Positions 47,850 to 55,005 of a stretch of DNA of 64,000 bases are shown one piece after another. The notes under the pieces were generated by a model. That model ran no database searches. It saw only the letters and a program-made list of their open reading frames with translations, and was not told the origin of the DNA. The stretch is from Candidatus Acidiferrales bacterium (GTDB lineage Bacteria; Bacteroidota; Ignavibacteria; Kryptoniales; JAKASW01), in the NCBI GenBank assembly GCA_035515795.1, contig DATJAY010000020.1:62001-126000 (forward strand), read 5' to 3'. The stretch's first letter is position 1; the number at the start of each line of letters is the position of its first letter. A program made the translations under genes and the position numbers.

Positions 47850-49206
47850 GTTTCAATACTCTCCTTGTTTTTTCCGTAATCTTAAACCTGTCGTCAACTC
47901 TCAGCCCGCATACCCAGATTATTCCATCCTTGCCTGACAACACCAACACATTATTTTTCTGATAGATAGGGATTTTCTGATCCACCAGAAAATCGCTGAT
48001 TTTTTTGTGGCCCTTCATTCCGAGCGGCGTAAACGAATCTCCGGGGTGCCAGCTCCGAAGCGTAAGGGCATCTCCTGCATTGTCCGCATCAACAAATTCA
48101 ACAACCGGAGAAAGCGAAAAGTTGACTTCGCCTTTTTCGACAACTTCGGTGTTAAGGTAAAACTCTTCAAACTCATATTTCTTCCCGGGAATTATTTCGG
48201 CGACGAAGTCCGCGGGCTCTTTCGGATTCTTTATGAAGACCAGATTATACCTGTCTCTGAATACGACGACATCGCTCCCTAATTCTATTGAACTCCCCGT
48301 TTCGGAGTTTATCAGGTCCATGACGGCGTGGACTTTGTTGTAGTCTACTTCTCCCCGGACAAATTCCTTCAGTGCCGCCATGATCATGTTTTCGCGGATG
48401 AAGAGAAGAGTGTTTTTCAGTTTGAAAATATCCAGAACGAGCTTCTCCCCTTCGAAATTCTTCGCCACGCTGGAATAGAGAAGCTTCACCTCGTTGCTTA
48501 TGAATGAGTTCATCTCCTGAAAAATTTCAGCGGTTCGATTAAGTGTGGCGATTACCGCAGGATTGATCTTTTCTTGAATCTGAGGGATTGTCGAATGGCG
48601 GATTACGTTGCGCATGTAATAATTTTTTATGTTTGACGAATCTTCACGGTACTTGAGACTTTTTAATCTCGCATATTGTTCTATCTCTTTCCGTTCCGCA
48701 AACAGAAGAGGTCTGATTATATGTCCTCGTTTTACCGGAATTCCTCCGAGACCGTTGGCGCCCGAGCCGCGCAGCAGATTAAATAACATGGTTTCGGCGT
48801 TATCGTTTGCATTGTGCGCAGTGGCGATCCTTGTAAAATTCTTCAATATCATAACCGTTTCTAGAAATTTGTAACGGATTTCTCGCGCACCGGCTTGAAG
48901 CGATGTTTTGTGTTCTATGATAAACGCCCGTGTGTCAACCCCATGCACGAAGCACTCGATCCCGCTGCTCTCCGCCAGGTCCTTTACGAACTTTTCATCT
49001 TCTTCGGATTCACTGCCGCGGAGCTTGTGATTGATATGTGCGACGGCGATTTGCATTTGCATGCGGTTCTTCAACTCCATCATCAGATCCAGGAGCACGG
49101 TGGAGTCTATTCCGCCAGAGACGCTCACGATGATCTTGTCGTTCTCGGAGACGAGCTGGTGCTTTCTGATGTAGTTCTCGAACCTATTAAAGAAATCGCG
49201 CAGCAT
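47830..49206 (-). CDS. tilS: tRNA(Ile)-lysidine synthase
   Basis: 458 aa. Attaches lysine to C34 of the CAU-anticodon tRNA-Ile so that it reads AUA. The PP-loop is VSVSGGIDSTVLLDLM, followed by VAHINHKLRGSESEEDEKFV and TAHNANDNAETMLFNLLRGSG. The C-terminal domain (about 365-458) has LRSWHPGDSFTPLGMKGHKKISDFL. It is the first gene of the reverse cluster. Confidence 0.95.
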   Translation of the reverse strand: MLRDFFNRFENYIRKHQLVSENDKIIVSVSGGIDSTVLLDLMMELKNRMQMQIAVAHINHKLRGSESEEDEKFVKDLAESSGIECFVHGVDTRAFIIEHKTSLQAGAREIRYKFLETVMILKNFTRIATAHNANDNAETMLFNLLRGSGANGLGGIPVKRGHIIRPLLFAERKEIEQYARLKSLKYREDSSNIKNYYMRNVIRHSTIPQIQEKINPAVIATLNRTAEIFQEMNSFISNEVKLLYSSVAKNFEGEKLVLDIFKLKNTLLFIRENMIMAALKEFVRGEVDYNKVHAVMDLINSETGSSIELGSDVVVFRDRYNLVFIKNPKEPADFVAEIIPGKKYEFEEFYLNTEVVEKGEVNFSLSPVVEFVDADNAGDALTLRSWHPGDSFTPLGMKGHKKISDFLVDQKIPIYQKNNVLVLSGKDGIIWVCGLRVDDRFKITEKTRRVLKLEFGYK

Positions 49207-49353
49207 AACTTATTCTTTTCGAAACCCTCACGAATCTCCTGAACTGAGGGCCGGTTTTTTCAAAAAAGTTATAACTCGCACGCATCAATTGCAATTTTCG
49301 ACCATGATACAACCCCCTTTTCATTGAAAGGCAGATGAGTTATATTATTGGTT

Positions 49354-49420
49354 CGCGAGGTGCAGCCCGGCCGGAGCGTGGTGCCTTTGGTGCCAAAGCC
49401 GCGGGTCGGACGTTACACTC
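49354..49420. ncRNA. Candidate structured RNA or long hairpin between tilS and tRNA-Pro
   Basis: A GC-rich island in an otherwise AT-rich gap. CCGGCC (49368-49373) pairs with GGTCGG (49404-49409), CGTGG with CCGCG, and CTTT with AAAG around GGTGCC, giving one long interrupted hairpin. The sequence GGTGCC is repeated either side of TTT. GAGGTG and CACTC may close the base. It is not a cloverleaf tRNA (no T-loop). It could be a small RNA, a leader for tRNA-Pro or a tRNA remnant. Confidence 0.35.
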
Positions 49421-49460
49421 TAAGACGATACAAAGTTCTTTAACTTTTGTCAGAAGAATT

Positions 49461-49535
49461 CGGGGCGTGGCTCAGTCCGGTTAGAGCACTTGGTTTGGGA
49501 CCAAGGGGTCGTGGGTTCGAATCCCTCCGCCCCGA
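49461..49535 (+). tRNA. tRNA-Pro (anticodon UGG)
   Basis: Acceptor stem CGGGGCG pairs with CGCCCCG, discriminator A. The anticodon stem CTTGG/CCAAG encloses TTTGGGA, giving anticodon TGG. T-arm GTGGGTTCGAATCCC is standard. CCA is not encoded. Confidence 0.96.
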
Positions 49536-49637
49536 CAAAAAGATTAAAGATGGAATGAGGTCGAGGATTCTGTGCCGAGGGCGGACTGGCTCCGGCTGAG
49601 AATTCGTCGGACCTGAGTTGTTTGCTTAACGTTCAGC

Positions 49638-49666
49638 TTGATTTTTTTTCCCACCTCGGCTATATT
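49638..49666 (+). promoter_or_regulatory. Predicted sigma70-type promoter of tRNA-Gly
   Basis: TTGATT at 49638-49643, a 17-bp spacer and TATATT at 49661-49666, with the mature tRNA starting 46 bases after the -10 box. The 176-bp gap between the Pro and Gly tRNAs otherwise shows no gene. Confidence 0.45.
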
Positions 49667-49711
49667 TTTACCGGAACGTGTCTGTTCATTGAAGTAATTT
49701 GGCACGCAAGT

Positions 49712-49784
<73 letters not shown>

Positions 49785-49790
49785 CGACAA

Positions 49791-49886
49791 TAGCTCATGG
49801 CTGACAGTTCATAGCTCATAGGGAAACAATTTTGTTTATTGTATTTGAAATGCCTTACCACGAGCTGTGAGTCATGAACTATGAGC
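49791..49886. repeat. Imperfect inverted repeat between tRNA-Gly and tRNA-Cys
   Basis: AGTTCATAGCTCATAG (49806-49821) is imperfectly complementary to CTGTGAGTCATGAACT (49865-49880), and the 8-mer GCTCATAG also recurs within the arms. These GCTCATAG/AGTTCATA words fill nearly the whole spacer between the two tRNA genes. Copies of similar words occur near other gene ends in the window (for example GCTGACA around 5203 and 6893). Confidence 0.4.
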
Positions 49887-49894
49887 AAAAATCT

Positions 49895-49966
49895 GGCGAC
49901 GTACCCAAGTGGTAAGGGAGAGGTCTGCAAAACCTTTATGCGGCGGTTCGAATCCGCCCGTCGCCT
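49895..49966 (+). tRNA. tRNA-Cys (anticodon GCA)
   Basis: Acceptor stem GGCGACG pairs with CGTCGCC, discriminator T, as usual for Cys. Anticodon arm AGGT-CTGCAAA-ACCT gives GCA. T-arm GCGGTTCGAATCCGC is standard. CCA not encoded. Confidence 0.96.
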
Positions 49967-50014
49967 CTCCGCCGGAATTCAATTCGGCTCCGGCGTAAGC
50001 CCCCATCCTCCTGC

Positions 50015-50055
50015 TCCAAAGTGGTCCTTTGGATCATTCTCACGCGACGTGAGAA
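50015..50055 (+). promoter_or_regulatory. Two perfect hairpins upstream of phoB-like gene
   Basis: TCCAAAG-TGGTC-CTTTGGA (50015-50033) and TTCTCACG-CGA-CGTGAGAA (50037-50055) stand four bases apart, 30 bp before the regulator start. Neither is followed by a T run. They may mark the end of the tRNA transcript or form a leader or operator for the regulator operon. Confidence 0.35.
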
Positions 50056-50085
50056 GTGTACTCCCAAACTTATCTCGGAGTTTTT

Positions 50086-50769
50086 ATGAAAACTATTTTG
50101 GTCGTTGACGACGAAAAGGACATCGTTCAACTCATCAGGTATAATCTCGAGCGCGAAGGTTTCAGAGTTGAAGCAGCGTCAGACGGAAATGAAGCTTTGA
50201 AAAAGGCGAACGAAGTAAGACCGGATCTTATATTGCTCGACATAATGCTTCCGGGGAAAGACGGCTACGAAGTCATGAAATCTTTGAACCAGAATGAAAA
50301 GACGTCGAACGTACCGGTGATTTTCCTGACTGCCAAGAGCGCCGAGTTCGACGAAGTACTGGGATTGGAGTTGGGCGCGGATGATTATATAGTCAAACCT
50401 ATTAGTCCCCGCAAACTTGTCTCGCGTATTCGCGCAGTGTTGCGGAGAGCGGAAGGAGTAAAAACCGAAGACGGCAAGAATATCGACTACGGCAGAATCC
50501 TGATCGATAGGGAAAGTTACATGGTGAAGATAGAAGGAGAGCATGTATTTTTCCCGAGGAAAGAATTTGAAATATTATATTACCTTGCATCTCACGAAGG
50601 AAAAGTCATCTCTCGTGAGACTCTTCTAAGCAGGATTTGGGGTGCAGAGGTCTATGTCGGAGACAGGACGGTCGATGTCCATATCCGCAAGATTCGGGAG
50701 AAGTTAGGGGATCATGCGAACATGATCGAGACGATCAAAGGCGTCGGTTACAAATTCAAAGCCGAATGA
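50086..50769 (+). CDS. phoB: OmpR/PhoB-family response regulator
   Basis: 227 aa from the ATG at 50086, preceded by CGGAG. Receiver domain with acidic pair D8/D9, phospho-acceptor D52 (LLDIMLPG), T82 and K104 (VKPISP). The C-terminal winged helix (about 130-225) has REFEILYYLASHEGKVISRETLL and GDRTVDVHIRKIREKLG. The stop overlaps the kinase start. The nearby phoU suggests control of phosphate genes by phosphate starvation; this is inference from context. Confidence 0.92.
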   Translation: MKTILVVDDEKDIVQLIRYNLEREGFRVEAASDGNEALKKANEVRPDLILLDIMLPGKDGYEVMKSLNQNEKTSNVPVIFLTAKSAEFDEVLGLELGADDYIVKPISPRKLVSRIRAVLRRAEGVKTEDGKNIDYGRILIDRESYMVKIEGEHVFFPRKEFEILYYLASHEGKVISRETLLSRIWGAEVYVGDRTVDVHIRKIREKLGDHANMIETIKGVGYKFKAE

Positions 50770-51818
50770 ATAGACTTCTTCATTCACGTAAAATAAAATT
50801 AGCCTTCGCGGTGATTTTTGGAATTGCCGTGTATTTTCTCACGATGCTGGTGGAAAATATTTTTTCATCCGGGATTTCCTTCGGCGAGAACCATCTCGTG
50901 CTCGCCGGAATTCTCAGCACCGTCTTGCTTTATCTGTTCGAAGAAGTCTTTTACTCTTACAGCGCCCGGCAGTCAAAGATATTGAGCACGATCGTGGATG
51001 CTCTTCAGAGAATCAGTGCCGGCGACTTGTCCGTGCAGCTGCCCAGAACCGGCTCCGTGGAATTAAAACAAATCAGCGAATTGACAAATCAGATCGTCGG
51101 GAACCTGAAGAGAGACATAGCAAAGTTTGAAAAATTGGAGAGAGTCAGGAGTGAATTCCTTGCCAATGTTTCTCATGAGTTGCGTACGCCGATATTCAGC
51201 ATACAGGGTTTCATAGAAACCCTGATTGACGGAGCGATAAGTGATCCGAAGGTCAACAGGGAATTTCTTCAGAAGGCACTCGAACACTCCGAACGCTTGA
51301 ACGTTCTGTTGAACGACCTCATAGAAATTTCCCGGATCGAAAGCGGCGAGATGAGAATGAGCTTTCGGTACTTCGACATAACCAATTTCCTGAGAAATGT
51401 CGTTCAAGAGATTTTGCCGAAGGCGGAAAAGAAGTCTTTGAAGATTGTTCAGTGCTTCGATTCGAGTGAGGTTCTTGTCCTCGGTGATAAGGATAGACTC
51501 AGGCAGGTTTTAGATAATTTGATAGACAATTCAATTAAATACACCGACCGCGGCGGGACGGTAGAGGTCGGATTCGAGGAGTTTCCTAATTCGGTCAGAG
51601 TATTTGTGAGAGACAACGGTGCCGGGATAGGTGAGGAGCATCTATCCAGAATCTTCGAGAGATTTTACCGGGTCGACAAAGATAGAAGCCGGAGCGTCGG
51701 TGGAACGGGGCTTGGCCTCGCGATCGTAAAACATATAATTGAGGCGCATAATAGTAAGGTTGAGGTGAAAAGCGAATTGGGAAAGGGATCGGAGTTCAGT
51801 TTCGTTTTGAAAAAGTAG
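50766..51818 (+). CDS. phoR: PhoR-like sensor histidine kinase
   Basis: 350 aa from the ATG at 50766, overlapping phoB by 4 bp. Two helices (about 10-30 and 42-62) with almost no periplasmic loop, a HAMP-like region (about 62-120), a HisKA with H137 in NVSHELRTP, and an ATPase domain with DNLIDNSIKY, RDNGAGIG and GGTGLGLAIVKHI. The lack of a sensor domain fits PhoR kinases that read the state of the transporter via PhoU. Confidence 0.92.
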   Translation: MNRLLHSRKIKLAFAVIFGIAVYFLTMLVENIFSSGISFGENHLVLAGILSTVLLYLFEEVFYSYSARQSKILSTIVDALQRISAGDLSVQLPRTGSVELKQISELTNQIVGNLKRDIAKFEKLERVRSEFLANVSHELRTPIFSIQGFIETLIDGAISDPKVNREFLQKALEHSERLNVLLNDLIEISRIESGEMRMSFRYFDITNFLRNVVQEILPKAEKKSLKIVQCFDSSEVLVLGDKDRLRQVLDNLIDNSIKYTDRGGTVEVGFEEFPNSVRVFVRDNGAGIGEEHLSRIFERFYRVDKDRSRSVGGTGLGLAIVKHIIEAHNSKVEVKSELGKGSEFSFVLKK

Positions 51819-51873
51819 CGGCGATTGCGCGCGACTACTTAACAGTCTGTATTGAGAATGAAGGAGAAGAAAT

Positions 51874-52539
51874 ATGCATAGACATTTTGAAGATTTACTC
51901 GAAAACCTGAGATCAAATCTGATTAAAATGGGAAGCCTTGTTGATGAGCAGCTTGAGTTGGCCTTGCGTGCGCTGCACGATGGCGACTTGAAGACCACTG
52001 AAAAAGTGTACGAGAACGAAAAGAAGGTAAATGAATTCGACAATCTTTTGGATAAGCAGGTCGACGAGATTATGGCACTTGAGCAGCCGGTCGCCGCAGA
52101 TCTGCGTCTCGTGGTTTCTGCAATAAAGATGAATCATGAACTCGAAAGGATAGGAGATGTGGCTGTAAACATCGCCCAGCGTGTCAAGCCGCTCCTAAAT
52201 TACGCGGATCTTGTCCGCAGAACCGCAATTCTCGATATGGGTGATGTGGCGAGGAAAATGGTACATGATGCCATCGATTCTTTCATTCATGGCGATCCTG
52301 AATTGGCACAGCAAATCTGCAAAAAAGATGATGTGGTCGACGAGATGAATCGTAATAAATTCAAGTTTGTAATTGAAGAGATGGAGAAAAATCCGAATTT
52401 GATCGAGCCCGGCGCACACTTGATTGTGGCGCTGAAACACATTGAAAGGGTAGCCGATCACGCAACGAACATCGCCGAAGACGTGGTGTTTCTAGTCGAT
52501 GCGAAGATAATTAAGCACCACGCGGCAGAGAAAGCTTGA
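51874..52539 (+). CDS. phoU: Phosphate signalling regulator PhoU
   Basis: 221 aa, two repeated three-helix bundles. Motifs: FEDLLENLRSNLIKMGSLVDEQLELAL, MALEQPVAADLRLVVSAIKMNHELERIGDVAVNIA and the second-bundle ALKHIERVADHATNIAEDVVFL, where E/D-xx-D residues bind metal. It normally links the Pst transporter to PhoR. No pstSCAB genes are in the window. SD AAGGAGAAG precedes the ATG. Confidence 0.95.
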   Translation: MHRHFEDLLENLRSNLIKMGSLVDEQLELALRALHDGDLKTTEKVYENEKKVNEFDNLLDKQVDEIMALEQPVAADLRLVVSAIKMNHELERIGDVAVNIAQRVKPLLNYADLVRRTAILDMGDVARKMVHDAIDSFIHGDPELAQQICKKDDVVDEMNRNKFKFVIEEMEKNPNLIEPGAHLIVALKHIERVADHATNIAEDVVFLVDAKIIKHHAAEKA

Positions 52540-52582
52540 AAAAACGGAAACTTTGCCGGGCTGACATTTTGTCATACTAAAT

Positions 52583-52671
52583 CCTGAACGGTCGTCGGAT
52601 TCCATTTGCAGGATTTCGGAGTCTCACCGCTCCATGTTTTTGGATGTTGAAATTCCTGCACAGTCGTCAGA
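52583..52671. repeat. 17-bp imperfect direct repeat in a 313-bp gene-free gap
   Basis: CCTGAACGGTCGTCGGA (52583-52599) and CCTGCACAGTCGTCAGA (52655-52671) match at 14 of 17 positions, 72 bp apart. The gap 52540-52852 contains no ORF of note and no clear terminator or promoter. The repeats could be binding sites governing the downstream coiled-coil receiver gene. Confidence 0.3.
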
Positions 52672-52852
52672 CCATCTTAATCTGGGGTTATCTCGCGGGG
52701 GCGGAACAAGTTTATCGCTACGCTCTTGAAATAAGCCTTAGAGGTAGTCTAAACGTACGAATTTCCATGAACATGCGGGAATAATTATTTTTTGCCAGAT
52801 GCCTTGGCTTATTGATATTCAACGCCGGGTTTAATAACTTACAAAAGGATTT

Positions 52853-54925
52853 TTGCGCAATTACATGCTTTTTAAGAAAACCCAAAATATCAGGCCGGCT
52901 ACCCAACAACCACAACAACCTGCCAGTACACGACAGGAGATTGCCGCTCACCTTAGAATGGCAGATAAGCACATCAGAGAAGGCAATCTTGCAGAAGCCA
53001 AAGTGGAACTGGATGCCGTGAGGGCAATCGAGCCGAATAATGTCTATGCTTTGGCTCTTGAGGAGAGAAGACAGGCACTCGAGAAAGCCACGAAGGAAGG
53101 GGAAGTTCCTGCCGAAGAAGCCGCTAAGCCTGAAGCGGCGGCGGCGGTAGAAGAAAAACCATCTGAGAAACCGCCTGTTGCAGTCGACGAAGAAACAATA
53201 AGAGCCGAGATCGAGCAGCGTCTCGAGATCGAGTACAACAAGAAATTCACCGAAGAAATTCGCAAGGCTGAACAGCGCATAGCGGAAGCTCTCAAGAAGG
53301 AACGTGAATGGCAGGAAGCGGAACGTGCATCTTTGATTGCAAATCTCGAAAAGGAGAAAGACAAATTTAGAAGGGAATTAGAGAAGCAATCGAAAGATGC
53401 CTTTGAAATTGAAGTGGGAAAGATGGAAGCGACTTACCGGCAGCAATTATCTGCCGAGCGCAAGAAGGCTGAGGAAGAAACTCGTGCAGAGATGAGCGCG
53501 CTGTATGAAAAGTCGATGAATGAATTAAAGGAATCGGCGGTCAAAGAAAAGCGTCAACTGCTGGAAAAAGAGCGCAAAGCACTTGAGGAAAGTAAGAAAC
53601 AAATGGAGGACGAGTTCCAGAAACGACTTTCTGGAGAGCTCGCAAAAGGGAGAAGTACATCCTTAATAGATCACGAAAAGGAACGGGAAAGATTTGAATC
53701 GGAAACGAGAGCCAAGCTTCAACGAGAGTTTGACGACAAGCTTGACGCAGATAGAAGGCGGATCGAGGAACAGATCAGGTTACAGCATATGGATCTCGAG
53801 AGGTCCTACGAAAATCGCCACGGTAAACTAGAACGTGAAACACAAATTGAGCTCAATCGGCGTCTCGAAGAGATTAAGCTGAACGAGCAGAGGGAATTTG
53901 AGCGGAAGCATAGCGAACTGCGAACCCAGCTTGAGAGCGAATACACCGTAAAGCTCGCTGCCGAGCTGGCAAAAGAGCGCGAGCGAATAGAGAAGCAGGT
54001 TGAGGTAGAATTAAAAGGTCGGCAGTCCAAGCTCGAATCGGATAGAAAGAAGGTTGTGGGCGAAGAGCAGTCCAAGCTCGACGAGGCACGCACCATCATG
54101 AAGATGGAGATGGAAAAGGAAATCGAGCGAAGAGTTGCAGACGCAAAGAATTCGGTGGAGACGATTTACAAGGAAAAACTAAAGCTCCTTGGCGTTAAGC
54201 TGCCCGATACGCGCGAAGAAAAGCTGAGGATATACGTTACTCGTTTGAGGGAAGCCTGGGAGGCTCCTCCGGTCACTCCAGAAGCAGCCCGCGAGCTTAT
54301 GCAGCTTCGCGATATTTTCAATTTGTCGTTTGAAGACCATATCGAAATGGAAGGAGAGGTGCGTCTCCAGGTTTACGTGACCGAAGTGGAGAAGGAAATA
54401 AAGAGAGGTCATATAAGACCGAATGATGACAATTCGCTCGAGGAATTGAAACGCCGTTACCAGATTACCCCTGAAGAGCAAAAGAAGCTTGAGCCCCACA
54501 TCCTTTCAGCGTTCCAGCGTGCCATAATGAAAGCGGTTATTCTTGTCGTCGATGATGAGGCTGGATTTCTTGAAACAGTGAGAGCCGTCCTTGAAGGATA
54601 CGGATACAGCGTCTTGACTAAACAAAGCCCCACGGACGCGCTGAAACTTCTAGAGACAACGAATGTCGACATGATCATTGCCGATGTCATGTTCTCGGGT
54701 ACGGAAGGCGATGGGTTCTCTTTTTACGAGCGCGTTCAGAAAATTCCTCACCTGAAGAAGGTTCCTTTCGTCCTTATGAGCGGGCTGCATGAGAGCTTTT
54801 TCGTACGCACGGGAATTCAACTCGGCGTCGATGATTATTTGACGAAACCGGTCGATCCCGATATGCTTGCTGCGGTTGTAGAAGGCAAACTTAAGAAATA
54901 CAAATCTCTGCGCGAAGCGGACTAG
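52853..54925 (+). CDS. Long coiled-coil protein with C-terminal response-regulator receiver domain
   Basis: 690 aa from a TTG with AAAAGG six bases upstream; an ATG four codons on is the alternative. Residues about 25-70 are a TPR-like helical pair (HIREGNLAEAKVELDAVRAIEP). About 95-445 is an unbroken Glu/Lys/Arg-rich coiled coil. About 455-560 has two related helical units (LMQLRDIFNLSFEDHIEMEG and LEELKRRYQITPEEQKKLEP). A receiver domain ends it with acidic D567/D568, phospho-acceptor D611, S643 and K665 all intact. No signal peptide or output domain. Function unknown; a phosphorylation-controlled scaffold is a reasonable guess. No kinase adjoins it. Confidence 0.85.
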   Translation: MRNYMLFKKTQNIRPATQQPQQPASTRQEIAAHLRMADKHIREGNLAEAKVELDAVRAIEPNNVYALALEERRQALEKATKEGEVPAEEAAKPEAAAAVEEKPSEKPPVAVDEETIRAEIEQRLEIEYNKKFTEEIRKAEQRIAEALKKEREWQEAERASLIANLEKEKDKFRRELEKQSKDAFEIEVGKMEATYRQQLSAERKKAEEETRAEMSALYEKSMNELKESAVKEKRQLLEKERKALEESKKQMEDEFQKRLSGELAKGRSTSLIDHEKERERFESETRAKLQREFDDKLDADRRRIEEQIRLQHMDLERSYENRHGKLERETQIELNRRLEEIKLNEQREFERKHSELRTQLESEYTVKLAAELAKERERIEKQVEVELKGRQSKLESDRKKVVGEEQSKLDEARTIMKMEMEKEIERRVADAKNSVETIYKEKLKLLGVKLPDTREEKLRIYVTRLREAWEAPPVTPEAARELMQLRDIFNLSFEDHIEMEGEVRLQVYVTEVEKEIKRGHIRPNDDNSLEELKRRYQITPEEQKKLEPHILSAFQRAIMKAVILVVDDEAGFLETVRAVLEGYGYSVLTKQSPTDALKLLETTNVDMIIADVMFSGTEGDGFSFYERVQKIPHLKKVPFVLMSGLHESFFVRTGIQLGVDDYLTKPVDPDMLAAVVEGKLKKYKSLREAD

Positions 54926-55005
54926 TTTTCCCTCCTTTTCAGTCACGGCACATCGAACCCAAACCTGTCTTCCTTCCTTTGATGACTTCCGCCGAAATTT
55001 TGGGC

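Noticed and set aside
49425-49460. Bacteroidia-type promoter (TAnnTTTG) before tRNA-Pro
   Set aside because: TAACTTTTG has one base too many and no TTG at the right distance upstream.
53044-54099. Reverse-strand ORFs rich in Ser/Phe inside the coiled-coil gene
   Set aside because: They are the complement of repetitive Glu/Lys codons and carry no motif.
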